Shown here: piece by piece, positions 1 to 7,799 of the stretch
How positions within the stretch are numbered: the first letter of the stretch is position 1
Layout: each line of letters starts with the position of its first letter
From: Candidatus Doudnabacteria bacterium
GTDB taxonomy: Bacteria > Patescibacteriota > Doudnabacteria > UBA920
Assembly: GCA_023245915.1 (NCBI GenBank)
Contig: JAHFJK010000022.1
Location: forward strand, 1-15,120
Length of the DNA: 15,120 nucleotides
Direction: 5' to 3'
Position numbers and translations under genes: made by a program
Notes under the pieces: generated by a model
Told to the model about the DNA's origin: nothing
Database searches by the model: none
What the model saw: only the letters and a program-made list of their open reading frames with translations

Positions 1-359
1 AATGGCGAGGTGCCAAAAGTCAAAACTGGAATAGACGTATTGGGAGCCCGAACTTGACTATAGTCATCCACCCCGTCAAAACTCACTGCCCCACTCCCCA
101 CCTTCCCAGCTGTCCAGGTAGGTCCATTGGTAAGAGTTCCTGTGTTGTTGTTTCCGGATGAATCAGCAGCGATAGTCCCTGAACCTTCGTCAAACTTCCA
201 GTAGCCTACAAGGCCGTTGGTGGTTGCGCCTAAGACCTGACCCTGGGTGAGGCTATCATATCCCTGAAGGATTTCCTGCATGGTTAAAGCTTGGGCTGTT
301 TGGGAGAGGGTTAAGCTTAAAAGAATAAGAATGATAATAATATAGGCTTCAGTTTTCAT
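1..359 (-). CDS. Secreted LamG/ConA-like lectin domain protein (N-terminal part, runs off the window)
   Basis: Only the first 119 codons are present; the 3' end lies left of base 1. The start ATG (357-359) overlaps the TGA of the upstream gene by 4 bp, so the two are probably translationally coupled. Residues 1-24 form a signal peptide: a charged start, a long Ile/Leu core and a TAQA-type cleavage site, which implies export. From about residue 48 the protein reads GLVGYWKFDEGSG, then DSSGNNNTG, then VSFDGVDDY. This is the usual opening of a Laminin_G_3/concanavalin-A-like domain, a beta-sandwich often used for carbohydrate or surface binding. It is probably a large cell-surface protein with further domains off-window. 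Ligand and function cannot be told from this fragment. Confidence 0.8.
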   Translation of the reverse strand, partial: MKTEAYIIIILILLSLTLSQTAQALTMQEILQGYDSLTQGQVLGATTNGLVGYWKFDEGSGTIAADSSGNNNTGTLTNGPTWTAGKVGSGAVSFDGVDDYSQVRAPNTSIPVLTFGTSP

Positions 360-1138
360 ATTTCAAACTCCAATATCATCGGCAAATGGTCGGAAACTAA
401 ATTATACGGCACTTCAAAATTCTTTACTTTTATCTGCGGAGAGACAAACGTATAATCAGCAAAAGACTGTTTATTAGCGTAAATATTCCAGGACATCTCG
501 TTGCGGGTGTTGGTTATGCCAAACTGACTAATTAAATTTTTCAACCCCGTGTCCTGCAAAATTTTAATACTTTTGGTCTCGGGCATTAAATTAAAGTCGC
601 CGCACAAAATTTTTGCTCCATGTGTTTCAGACAAAAACTGGGCGATCTTTTGAGAAGCTTCAACCCGGTCTTGAGTGTCCAGCTTCTCTCCCGGCACGGG
701 AATGCCGTGATAGTTAAAAATGTTTAAGCCTGCTTCAGAAAGCTTTAAATGGAAAACGGCGCAGGGAAAATCAATAAAATCTTCTGTGAATACATAGTCT
801 TTGGTGCCAGCAATCATTTTTTTTTCTCGCCTGACGACGGCAAGATTTTTTCTTGCAAAAATAGCCAGCCCATGGTCAACCCCAAGCTTTGCCTTTGTCA
901 GCCCGTGATTTTTAGATGTCAGCACAAAATAGCCGTTAAAACTTTTAAGCAATTCTGACAATTCTTTAAACAGCTGGGGACGGGTTCCGTCTTCCAAGGT
1001 CCCTAAATTATCTGCTTTGGGAGAAGTAAAAACTTCCTGAAAACAAAAAATATCTGCGCTTTCGGATTGTTTTTTTAAATAATCAAACAGCTGCCGGTCT
1101 TGCTTGCCTCCCCAAAGGTTCAAGGAAAGTAATTTCAT
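356..1138 (-). CDS. Endonuclease/exonuclease/phosphatase (EEP) family hydrolase
   Basis: This 260-residue single-domain protein has the EEP/DNase I-like metal-hydrolase motifs in order: SLNLWGG with N7, FCFQEV with catalytic metal ligand E35, NYHG with H144, CGDFN with D181 and N183, ADYTFV with D230, and SDHLP with the terminal D250-H251 pair. The catalytic set is therefore complete. The family cleaves phosphodiesters in nucleic acids, phospholipids or phosphoinositides; no feature here picks the substrate. No signal peptide is evident, so it is probably cytoplasmic. It lies 58 bp downstream of gmd and overlaps the following secreted LamG gene by an ATGA, so it is likely a middle gene of an operon. 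The shine-dalgarno is weak (CAGGG close to the ATG). Confidence 0.85.
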   Translation of the reverse strand: MKLLSLNLWGGKQDRQLFDYLKKQSESADIFCFQEVFTSPKADNLGTLEDGTRPQLFKELSELLKSFNGYFVLTSKNHGLTKAKLGVDHGLAIFARKNLAVVRREKKMIAGTKDYVFTEDFIDFPCAVFHLKLSEAGLNIFNYHGIPVPGEKLDTQDRVEASQKIAQFLSETHGAKILCGDFNLMPETKSIKILQDTGLKNLISQFGITNTRNEMSWNIYANKQSFADYTFVSPQIKVKNFEVPYNLVSDHLPMILEFEI

Positions 1139-1148
1139 GCCCTGATAA

Positions 1149-1244
1149 ATCCAGCACCTTCCCGCCGGGTTTAATACCCCGCGGAAAATTTTTTAGTTAC
1201 TTTATTCCAGCTCCATTGCGAGAGTGATTTGGAAGGTGCTGGAT
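1149..1244. repeat. 14-bp perfect inverted repeat across the 3' end of gmd
   Basis: ATCCAGCACCTTCC at 1149-1162 is the exact reverse complement of 1231-1244, which lies inside the last codons of gmd. Between them, in the gmd to EEP gap, 1162-1184 forms a second hairpin: 9-bp arms with one mismatch and loop TTAAT. On the plus strand it is followed by a T-rich run, but no plus-strand gene precedes it. It may be an RNA structure in the operon mRNA or a terminator-like element. No function is shown. Confidence 0.5.
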
Positions 1245-2252
1245 GAATTTTTGATTATCCAGCCCCGCTTGCTTTAAGTCCGCTTCCAGCATTATTTTTA
1301 CCAGCTCGGCAAATTTAACCTTTGGCTGCCAGTCTAAAAGCTTTTTGGCTTTGGAATAGTCGCCTAAAAGCAAATTTACTTCCACAGGCCGATAGTACGC
1401 CGGATCAATACCGATGTATTTTTCCCAATTGTTAAGGTTAACCAAACGGAAAGCTGCGTCTAAAAATTCACGGATGCTGTGGGTTTCGCCGGTGGCGATT
1501 ATGTAATCGTCCGGTTTGTCCTGCTTAAGCATCAGCCACATAGCCTCGACATATTCAGGCGCGTAACCCCAATCCCTTTTGGCCTCCAAGTTACCTAAAT
1601 AAATTTTTTCCTGCTTGCCGGACAAAATATTGGCAATGCCCGTGGTAATTTTGCGGGTGACAAAAGTTTTGCCGCGGCGGGGAGATTCGTGGTTGAACAA
1701 AATGCCGTTGCAAATAAACATGCCGTAGCCTTCGCGGTAAATTTTACAAATGTGGTGGGCAAAAACTTTGGCCGCGCCATAAGGGCTGGCCGGGTTAAAA
1801 GCCGTGGCCTCTGTTTGCGGCATTTGTGTAGCCTGCCCGAACATTTCGCTTGAGCCGGCCTGGTAAATTTTAGTTTTGACCCCGCTTCCCCTTACCGCGT
1901 CAAGCAGCCTTAAAGTACCCAAAGCGTCTGTATTGGCTGTATATTCAGGAATTTCAAAACTGACTTTCACATGGCTCTGCGCGCCGAGGTTATAAATTTC
2001 ATCCGGCTTTATGATTTTAATTAATTGATTGAGATTGGAAGCGTCGGACAAATCGCCGTAATGCAAAAACAGCCGGCGATGTGACTGGTGAGGATCCTGG
2101 TAAATCTGTTCAATCCTTTCCGTGTTAAACACGCTGGCGCGGCGCATGATACCGTGCACCTCATAAGCCTTAGAAAGCAAAAATTCAGCCAAATATGAAC
2201 CGTCCTGGCCGGTTATGCCCGTGATGAGAGCAACTTTATTTTTTTCGGTCAT
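1197..2252 (-). CDS. gmd: GDP-mannose 4,6-dehydratase
   Basis: This 351-residue protein has the usual GMD length and is a clear short-chain dehydrogenase (extended type). The Rossmann motif GITGQDG is at 12-18. The catalytic set is SSE at 134-136, Y158 and K162 (YGAAK), matching the Ser/Thr-Glu-Tyr-Lys set of GMDs. RGKTFVTRK and the NLEAKRDWGYAPEY block are also family signatures. It converts GDP-D-mannose to GDP-4-dehydro-6-deoxy-D-mannose using bound NADP, the first step to GDP-fucose, GDP-rhamnose or GDP-perosamine for surface polysaccharide, in the cytoplasm. No reductase partner is seen in the window. Upstream is its own promoter-like sequence with only 6 nt between -10 and ATG. The next gene in the same direction is the EEP protein. 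Confidence 0.95.
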   Translation of the reverse strand: MTEKNKVALITGITGQDGSYLAEFLLSKAYEVHGIMRRASVFNTERIEQIYQDPHQSHRRLFLHYGDLSDASNLNQLIKIIKPDEIYNLGAQSHVKVSFEIPEYTANTDALGTLRLLDAVRGSGVKTKIYQAGSSEMFGQATQMPQTEATAFNPASPYGAAKVFAHHICKIYREGYGMFICNGILFNHESPRRGKTFVTRKITTGIANILSGKQEKIYLGNLEAKRDWGYAPEYVEAMWLMLKQDKPDDYIIATGETHSIREFLDAAFRLVNLNNWEKYIGIDPAYYRPVEVNLLLGDYSKAKKLLDWQPKVKFAELVKIMLEADLKQAGLDNQKFIQHLPNHSRNGAGIK

Positions 2253-2258
2253 GAAGCT

Positions 2259-2287
2259 AATTTAGCACCAATTGCCTTTTAAATCAA
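2259..2287 (-). promoter_or_regulatory. Putative sigma70 promoter of gmd, leaderless arrangement
   Basis: On the minus strand, TTGATT (2282-2287), a 17-nt spacer and TAAATT (2259-2264) with an upstream TGC (extended -10) precede the gmd ATG. Only 6 nt separate the -10 box from the ATG, so transcription would start at or next to the start codon. No Shine-Dalgarno is present in this gap. Confidence 0.5.
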
Positions 2288-2297
2288 TAGATTTCCT

Positions 2298-2381
2298 CTA
2301 TTCCAGCTCATGACGGCTGTCGGACAAAAATACAAAATCATCGGCATAGCGAATGTAATATTTCTGATAAAGCTTAAAAAT
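2298..2381 (-). pseudogene. Reverse transcriptase remnant (YADD catalytic motif only)
   Basis: A 27-codon stretch between in-frame stops reads, in part, YYIRYADDFVFLSDS. This is the palm motif of RNA-directed DNA polymerases: the aromatic-x-D-D box with its usual RY before and FV(I/F)L after. It fits group II intron, retron or diversity-generating retroelement reverse transcriptases, all in that general form. Nothing else of the gene remains: there is a stop just upstream (2382-2384), a stop just after HELE, and no RT motifs in the neighbouring frames. It sits in the gap between the helicase and gmd genes and partly feeds the gmd promoter region. It reads as a decayed relic; which RT class cannot be decided from so short a piece. 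Confidence 0.65.
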
Positions 2382-2412
2382 TTAAGCAATTTTCACATTT
2401 TAATCTTAAATC

Positions 2413-2432
2413 CCTGCCTACCGGCAGGCAGG
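2413..2432. repeat. Short palindromic repeat, 7-bp stem CCTGCCT/AGGCAGG
   Basis: The palindrome has arms CCTGCCT and AGGCAGG around a 6-nt loop, located just after the stop codon of the helicase gene. The same element with a 5-nt loop occurs at 8839-8857, where it is a visible insertion. It is probably a dispersed REP-like element. It lacks a T tract, so it is not a good intrinsic terminator, though it may stabilise the mRNA 3' end. Confidence 0.7.
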
Positions 2433-2440
2433 CTAAATCT

Positions 2441-5400
2441 TTAATCTGGCTTTTCAAACTCGCACCTGTGAGCTTTAACACTTTCGTGTGCCTTTTTAAA
2501 CATATCATATTTAATTGTTTCCGCAATGCTTTCAATGCTTTCTAAAAGTCTGGTTTTTAAGGCCTGGATTTCGTTTTTTCCAGCGACTTCTTCAGGCAGG
2601 AATTTATTGTTCTGCAAATACCAGTAGCTCAATTTGCTGACTTTTTCCCCCAAAAATTCCTGGGCCGCCCACTGGTAGACATGAAGCTGGTCGAGGTCAT
2701 TTTTGTCGTTCTTAGATGGGATTTTCTCACTGGTTTTATAGTCAATGATTTCCAAAGTCTTGTTAGCCGTGCTGTCTGCGCGGTCGATTTTGCCCGTAAA
2801 TTTATAGCTGCCTAAAGGTAAATAAAAAGATTTTTCCAAAAATTTAGGATTGCAAGGGCTAGCTTTTAAAGTCTGATAAAAAGTTTTTAGCAACTCCCTG
2901 CCTTTTTTGCGGTAATCTGCTTTCTGTTTTTTGTTTTCGTACCATTCATCAATCCAATTTTTTTCATACAGCTCTTCAAGCAATTTGAAATCTCCAAGTT
3001 CAGCTTGAGAACTGGTTTTGGCAAAGAGATCCTGCTGGCTCTGGTTGCGCCGTGATCTGTACTCCTTTAAGTAGAGCTCAAAAACTTTGTGGATAGTCTG
3101 CCCAAAACTGAAATAAGGGCTTCCTGCAGTCGGCAGTTTTAAGTAGTACTGATATTTGTACTGGAGCGGGCAGTTTTCAAAAGTCTTGAGCGCAGAAAAA
3201 GAAAAGGTTTCAGGCAGGGTTTTATAGACTATTTCCGATTTGTTGGCAGGCGCAAAAAAAACCTTGCCTGTGGAAGTAATTGCGCTCTGCGCCGAAACCA
3301 ATTTAGTTTCCTGCAAAAACACCGAAGGTTTTTTGGTTTTTTCTCCGCCGTAATCTTTTGCCCAGGAAAGGTACAGCTGGCTTTTGGCCCGTGTAACAGC
3401 CACATAAAACAGTCTCCTTTCTTCCTGCAAATGGAAATCGCCTTCAGGCAGAATGTCTTTAATCAGCGCCAGAGGGATTTCGATTAAATCGCCGCGTGAG
3501 CGGGTTGGAAAACGTAGGTCCACCATATTGGGAATAAAAACATATCCAAATTCTAAACCTTTGGCTGAATGGACGGTTAAAACTTTTAAACTTTCCGGCC
3601 CTAAATTCGGGTCAAATTTAATTTGCCCTTCATCCCCAGCTTCTATTTCCAGGTCTAATTGATGCAGAAATTTATGCAAACCCTTGTCGGTATTTTCCGC
3701 GACAAACGCTTCAATTTTTTTATAAAACTGCTCCAGCAACTCCCGGTTTTCCGCGTTTTGCAAATTTTCTTCCTCCAGCGTCTTCTGCAAATTCAGATCG
3801 TTTACAACCTGGACAAAAATCTCGTTGGCGGATTTCTCCTGGGCAAGTTTTGCGTGAGTATTCAGTAAATCAGTTAGTTTATAAATAGTTTTTTGTGCAG
3901 CGCTGTCCAAAACTGTCAAAGTTTTACCAGCGCTCAGCATTTCGTAAAGCGAAAAGGTTTTTCTTTGCGCTGTTGCCAGCAGCATAGCCAGGTCTTTGGG
4001 AGGAATTTTAAACTCGTCAAAAGATAGCACGCGGTAAAGAGCATAGGAGTCATGGAAGTTGTTTAAGACTTGTAAGTAAGCAATAATTTTGGAAATAAAA
4101 GGTTTGTTATACAAACCAGAATGGGCCAGGAAAGTATGGGGAATGTTGTATTTGGCCAAAACCGGCAACAAATCCCTGGCCGCTAAATTTCTGCGCAATA
4201 AAATAGCAAAATCATTCCACGAAGTGCCCCCCGAAGCTTTAGCGAAGGGGGGCGGTGCATTCTTCAACTCAACAATCTTTTTGCCAATAAGGTTCATTTC
4301 TTCATTTAAATCCTTCCCCTCTAAAACCTCAATTTTCCCTCCAGTTTGTTCTTTGCCAAAATTCGACTTTAGCTTTTTGTCAATCCCCAGCTTGGTTTCC
4401 AGCCTGTCCGGATTGTTGGCCTGAATAAAATTGTAAGCTAAATCCAGAATTTTCTGGTCGCTTCTGTAATTTTCTACTAAAGTGATTTGCTTGAATTTAG
4501 GAAAATCTTCCTTGAATTTTAAAATGTTGCTCACACTCGCGCCTCGAAATTTATAAATTGACTGGTCATCATCGCCAACCACTACAAGATTTTGATCATC
4601 GCCGGCCAGCATTTTAACCAATTGATACTGGGCGAAATTAGTGTCCTGAAATTCGTCGACTAGAACAAATTTAAAGTGCTTTTGGTAGCGTTTTAAAATC
4701 TGCGGTCTTTTTTCAAAAAGTTTTAAAGTGTAGTTTATTAAATTGGCAAAGTCTAAATAATTTCCATCGAGAAGCAGTTTTTCGTAAACATGAAAAGCCT
4801 TGGCGATTTCTTCTATACGATTGATTTCTGTCGGGTCAATATCGCTCGTAGGAGTCGGCCTTGGCCGCCCGTCCTTTGGCTTCGGGCGCGCAAGCGCTGC
4901 CACTACGCCCTCGGCTGTGTCCAGCGATAATTTTAATTCTTCCGCATACCGAAGATAATCATCCGGCGTAATTAATTCATCTTTACACCTTGAGAAGTGT
5001 TTTAACAGTGCGGAAATAAATTTTTTTGGGTTACCTAAAGGCCGATAATACTCCAGGTCAAATTTTTCCAGATTATCGTGAATTAATACCCAGGCAGCAG
5101 TTTCGTTTAAGAGTTTAAAATCTCCGGGCAAGCCTATGTCCAGCCCGTGCTGTTCCAAAATTCTTTGGCAAAAACTGTGGAAAGTGGAAATCCACATATC
5201 GTAGTAGCCTAAAGGCAATAACTGTGCCAATCTGTCCTGCATTTCTCCAGCTGCTTTGTCGGTGAATGTTAAAGCAAGAACTTCATCCGGCTTGGCCAAT
5301 CCTTGTTCAATCAAGTAAGCGATTCGTCTTGTAATGACTGTGGTTTTTCCGGTCCCCGCGCCTGCCACTATCAAAAGCGGTCCCTGTTCATGCTTGACTG

Positions 5401-5443
5401 CTTCAGTTTGTTCTTTGTTCAAATTTTCTAAAAGTCCAGACAT
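2441..5443 (-). CDS. UvrD/PcrA-like superfamily 1 helicase with C-terminal PD-(D/E)XK nuclease domain
   Basis: This 1000-residue protein carries all SF1A helicase motifs: Walker A AGAGTGKTT (27-35), LTFTDKAAGEM, DEFQDT (about 263-268), GDDDQSIYKFRGA, ENYRSD, TVHSAKGLEF and FYVAVTRAKSQLY. The last ~230 residues form a RecB/Cas4-like PD-(D/E)XK nuclease: TIHKVFE histidine motif, KIDRAD with D887, and DYKT at 901-904. It is longer than UvrD (~720) because of this nuclease, so it probably acts as an AddAB/RecBCD-type helicase-nuclease in double-strand-break or stalled-fork processing. Two linker regions look like in-frame insertions of palindromic DNA: residues about 186-193 (PKPKDGRP) and about 397-406 (PPPFAKASGG). 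The motifs on either side are intact, so the protein is probably active. The gene follows two hypothetical genes with a 19-bp gap. Confidence 0.93.
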   Translation of the reverse strand: MSGLLENLNKEQTEAVKHEQGPLLIVAGAGTGKTTVITRRIAYLIEQGLAKPDEVLALTFTDKAAGEMQDRLAQLLPLGYYDMWISTFHSFCQRILEQHGLDIGLPGDFKLLNETAAWVLIHDNLEKFDLEYYRPLGNPKKFISALLKHFSRCKDELITPDDYLRYAEELKLSLDTAEGVVAALARPKPKDGRPRPTPTSDIDPTEINRIEEIAKAFHVYEKLLLDGNYLDFANLINYTLKLFEKRPQILKRYQKHFKFVLVDEFQDTNFAQYQLVKMLAGDDQNLVVVGDDDQSIYKFRGASVSNILKFKEDFPKFKQITLVENYRSDQKILDLAYNFIQANNPDRLETKLGIDKKLKSNFGKEQTGGKIEVLEGKDLNEEMNLIGKKIVELKNAPPPFAKASGGTSWNDFAILLRRNLAARDLLPVLAKYNIPHTFLAHSGLYNKPFISKIIAYLQVLNNFHDSYALYRVLSFDEFKIPPKDLAMLLATAQRKTFSLYEMLSAGKTLTVLDSAAQKTIYKLTDLLNTHAKLAQEKSANEIFVQVVNDLNLQKTLEEENLQNAENRELLEQFYKKIEAFVAENTDKGLHKFLHQLDLEIEAGDEGQIKFDPNLGPESLKVLTVHSAKGLEFGYVFIPNMVDLRFPTRSRGDLIEIPLALIKDILPEGDFHLQEERRLFYVAVTRAKSQLYLSWAKDYGGEKTKKPSVFLQETKLVSAQSAITSTGKVFFAPANKSEIVYKTLPETFSFSALKTFENCPLQYKYQYYLKLPTAGSPYFSFGQTIHKVFELYLKEYRSRRNQSQQDLFAKTSSQAELGDFKLLEELYEKNWIDEWYENKKQKADYRKKGRELLKTFYQTLKASPCNPKFLEKSFYLPLGSYKFTGKIDRADSTANKTLEIIDYKTSEKIPSKNDKNDLDQLHVYQWAAQEFLGEKVSKLSYWYLQNNKFLPEEVAGKNEIQALKTRLLESIESIAETIKYDMFKKAHESVKAHRCEFEKPD
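4226..4253. repeat. Palindromic element inserted in frame in the helicase gene
   Basis: GCCCCCC (4226-4232) and GGGGGGC (4247-4253) are perfect arms around the 14-nt centre GAAGCTTTAGCGAA. The reverse complement of this centre occurs unchanged at 12404-12417 next to tRNA-Asp, with different arms. In the protein it encodes PPPFAKASGG, a proline/glycine insert in a linker between the ENYRSD and WNDFAIL segments. The reading frame is kept. Confidence 0.7.
4867..4887. repeat. Second palindrome inside the helicase gene
   Basis: GCCCG and CGGGC arms surround an 11-nt centre. It encodes the proline/arginine-rich PKPKDGRP stretch (residues about 186-193) in a linker where UvrD-type proteins vary. 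It is probably another in-frame palindromic insertion, less certain than the one at 4226-4253. Confidence 0.4.
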
Positions 5444-5462
5444 AGATCCAGCGATTCAAGTG

Positions 5463-5972
5463 CTAAATTAATCCTTTCAAGTATTCTTTAATAACAGGGT
5501 CTTCCTGAGCATCTTTCCTGGCTTGTTTTAAGATTTGTTGTCGCAGTCTTGTCAGTTTGTTTTGATAGTCAGGCAGCTCTTTTGGAATCTCCGCGAGTAG
5601 AGAGCGAACATCCAAAAGCGCATCTTTATAATTGTCATATTCGTCGTCTCTCCACATTTGTACGACTTCATCGGCTTCTTCTTTGAATTTTTGAGAAGGA
5701 GTTAATTTTTTAGGTGTTTTTGGTTCTGCATCCTCATCTTCCCTTACAAACGCGACTTTGTAGCCAAGCCGTCTATATTTTTCCAATAACTTTTCAAGTT
5801 TTAGCTTGATTTTTTGCCGGCCTGGCTTATTCTTTGCTTCACGCATTTCATGCCACTTGCCTTTTTCATCCTGTATTCTTAAACGGCAAACATGCGCCCA
5901 AAGCTCCAGGCATAGCTCTTTTTTGCCTTTATTTAAAAAGTATTGCATAAACTTGGTTATGGTTTTGTACAA
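5463..5972 (-). CDS. Hypothetical charged helical protein
   Basis: I do not recognise this 169-residue protein. It is rich in Lys, Glu and Arg, with long predicted helices (residues about 50-70, 95-110 and 130-165) and no signal peptide or membrane segment. The longest frame starts at a TTG (5970-5972) immediately after the stop of the upstream gene. An ATG eight codons in (5945-5947, MQYFLNKGKK) is the alternative; neither has a good Shine-Dalgarno. Abutting the upstream gene and only 19 bp before the helicase gene, it probably belongs to the same transcript. Its relation to DNA repair is unproved. Confidence 0.6.
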   Translation of the reverse strand: MYKTITKFMQYFLNKGKKELCLELWAHVCRLRIQDEKGKWHEMREAKNKPGRQKIKLKLEKLLEKYRRLGYKVAFVREDEDAEPKTPKKLTPSQKFKEEADEVVQMWRDDEYDNYKDALLDVRSLLAEIPKELPDYQNKLTRLRQQILKQARKDAQEDPVIKEYLKGLI

Positions 5973-6317
5973 TTACCCCAAATTAAACAGCTTTTGCAGC
6001 TGTTCTGTTTCTTGGCCATTGGAAACTGCCTTGTCAATGTATTTTTTTACTTGCGTGAGCACTTCAGGCTCAGACGTTAATTTAGGCTCTATTTTAAGTA
6101 AAGGACTTAAATTGCTGACCAGATTTTTCTCAATCAAATTTAAAGCCGCCGCGCGCAAGGCGTTATAAAAATCCGCTGGGGCCATTTGCTGCTTTAATTC
6201 TTCAACTCTATGCAAAGGTAAATTAGACTCAAGGGGGCCGGAGCTATAAGCCAGGTCCTGAACTGCCGTGACTATTTGCTCCCTTTGTTGGTTTTTTAAT
6301 TTCTTGTTGTTTGTCAT
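5973..6317 (-). CDS. Hypothetical protein
   Basis: This 114-residue cytoplasmic protein has no family I can name. It is predicted to be mostly helical, with Gln- and Leu-rich stretches (for example EELKQQM and LRAAALNLIEKN), and no Cys, signal peptide or membrane segment. Its TAA directly abuts the TTG start of the next gene, which suggests translational coupling. It begins 54 bp after the TPR-like gene. Confidence 0.6.
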   Translation of the reverse strand: MTNNKKLKNQQREQIVTAVQDLAYSSGPLESNLPLHRVEELKQQMAPADFYNALRAAALNLIEKNLVSNLSPLLKIEPKLTSEPEVLTQVKKYIDKAVSNGQETEQLQKLFNLG

Positions 6318-6371
6318 AGTCTATTTATCGTCGCCACTTTCCAGCCTGCCTGGCGAGCTTTAAGACATAAA

Positions 6372-6797
6372 TCATATAGTTTCTTGATAAATAATAGTTT
6401 TTTTACCCTGACTCATGGACTTAGAGCCGGCAAACGCTTGTTTAAACCTTGGATCTTTTCTAATCGGAGCAAACAAAGGCTCGGTTTTCATTTGTTCCAC
6501 TTTATCATAGCCATGCTCTATAGCCAGCCTGATGCTGCCAAAAACTTTTTCCAACTTCCCCAGCTCAAAATAAATACAGGCAGCATTGTAATAAATAGCC
6601 GGATTTTTTGGTCCATAGGGCAAGCAAGCCAGCAAGTACTTTTTTTCGCGTTCCCGATCCAGCGGCAATTTGTTGTTGTCGCGCATTACTGTCCATAGCG
6701 CATTATTGTATGCACTAATGGGATTTTTTTTGGATACTTTTTTCCAGCGCGCTAAAGCCTGATTAGTTGTTGGCCATTTTAGGTAGCGTGATTTCAT
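6372..6797 (-). CDS. TPR-like repeat protein
   Basis: The 141-residue protein contains a tetratricopeptide-like pair of helices at about residues 67-95 (AIYYNAACIYFELGKLEKV then IRLAIEHGY). It is followed by the block F.PIRKDPRFKQAF, which typically closes TPR groups (D-P-R-F ending). An upstream segment (ALARWKKVSKKNP.SAYNNAL) may be a second, degenerate repeat. TPRs bind protein partners; the partner is unknown. Its ATG overlaps the TGA of the PIN gene by 4 bp, so the two are made together. There is no enzyme motif. Confidence 0.65.
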   Translation of the reverse strand: MKSRYLKWPTTNQALARWKKVSKKNPISAYNNALWTVMRDNNKLPLDREREKKYLLACLPYGPKNPAIYYNAACIYFELGKLEKVFGSIRLAIEHGYDKVEQMKTEPLFAPIRKDPRFKQAFAGSKSMSQGKKTIIYQETI

Positions 6798-7276
6798 AAA
6801 TCTATTTTTTTAGTTATAAAGTTTGTTAATTGCTTCCACAAATCCATGCCGTCGTCTTTATATTTTGCCCAGAATTGTCCGGGGTTGATAATTTTTACCT
6901 TTTGATATTCCTCTAGGCGCAATAAATCGTTATCGCCGGTAATTAAATACTCAGCGCCGGCCTCCACAGCGCTTTCCAAAATTTTGTTGTCTTCAGGGTC
7001 TGAAACAATATGGACGTTACGGCGATTGACCACCCAGTTAATTTGCGCGAACAAGCTGTCTAAATCCCGCCGATAGTCGTTGTTATCAATCAGCTGATTC
7101 ACAATAAGCTTATTTTCCCGTAAGGTCTGCCTGTTTGCGTAAGCTTCAATTTCTCCGGCAATAACGGCGTCAATAATCTTTTTTTCGTAAGAGTATTCGT
7201 CTTTGAATCCGTTAATTAAGACATCCGTATCAAGTACTACTTTCATGTTTGTCTGTTTGCTTTGACCTGTGTTCAT
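6794..7276 (-). CDS. PIN-domain ribonuclease-like protein (VapC-type toxin fold)
   Basis: The PIN-domain acidic residues are in place: VVLDTDVLI with D16 and D18, E54 region, DPEDNKILESA with D96 and N97, and ITGDNDLL with D115 and D117. PIN proteins cut RNA with Mg2+ bound by these acids; many are VapC toxins, others are housekeeping nucleases. No VapB-type antitoxin gene sits next to it, only NYN upstream and TPR downstream, so toxin function is uncertain. The listed start abuts the NYN stop. A second ATG at codon 11 (7244-7246), which begins MKVVLDTDVLI as most PIN proteins do, may be the true start. Its stop overlaps the next ATG (ATGA). Confidence 0.8.
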   Translation of the reverse strand: MNTGQSKQTNMKVVLDTDVLINGFKDEYSYEKKIIDAVIAGEIEAYANRQTLRENKLIVNQLIDNNDYRRDLDSLFAQINWVVNRRNVHIVSDPEDNKILESAVEAGAEYLITGDNDLLRLEEYQKVKIINPGQFWAKYKDDGMDLWKQLTNFITKKIDL

Positions 7277-7795
7277 CTATTTTCGGCCTGGCTTGATAGG
7301 CATCAAGTATTTCCTCGGGTTTTCATCAAGGTCAATAAAATTATCAGTCAGTTCCTTTATTTTGCTGCTGCAAGATCGGCCAAATGCGATTGTTTCTGTT
7401 AGTTGCCCTGACATTTGCAAATATTCTAAAAGCGGGACAAAATCACCGTCGCCCGAAGCCAGCACAACCACGTCTACTTTATTCATCATCTTTACAATAT
7501 CCATAGCAATTCCTACGTCCCAATCCCCTTTTTGATGCCCACCAGCAAAAGTTTGCAAATCTTTGGTTTTAACCTCAAAGCCTGCCTTGCTCAGGGCGTC
7601 AAAAAATGACTGCTCTTCCGGCATATCGGCCTTTACCACATAAGCAATCGCTCGGATGAGCTTGCGGTTGCCGACGGCCGCGTCCAGCACTTCGTTAAAT
7701 TTTACTCTGGCGTTATAAAGGTTGCGCGCGGAATAATATAAATTCTGCACGTCCACAAACACGCCGACACGTTGGTCCGGATTTCTAATTGACAT
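7277..7795 (-). CDS. NYN-domain (LabA/DUF88-type, PIN-like) ribonuclease
   Basis: The 172-residue protein shows the NYN acidic motifs: VGVFVDVQNLYY with D15 and N18, KGDWDVGIAMDI with D91, D93 and D99, and LASGDGDFVPLL with D116 and D118. The NYN fold is a PIN-like nuclease thought to act on RNA; LabA-like proteins are in the same family. It stands directly before a PIN gene (abutting stop and start) and 4 bp after hepT. The first ~57 bp of this gene are present a second time at 8820-8897 behind the kinase-like gene, which suggests NYN once followed that gene directly. Confidence 0.88.
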   Translation of the reverse strand: MSIRNPDQRVGVFVDVQNLYYSARNLYNARVKFNEVLDAAVGNRKLIRAIAYVVKADMPEEQSFFDALSKAGFEVKTKDLQTFAGGHQKGDWDVGIAMDIVKMMNKVDVVVLASGDGDFVPLLEYLQMSGQLTETIAFGRSCSSKIKELTDNFIDLDENPRKYLMPIKPGRK

Positions 7796-7799
7796 AAAA

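Noticed and set aside
749..958. Plus-strand open frame of 69 codons
   Set aside because: It lies fully inside the minus-strand EEP gene, whose catalytic motifs are all intact, and shows no known motif itself.
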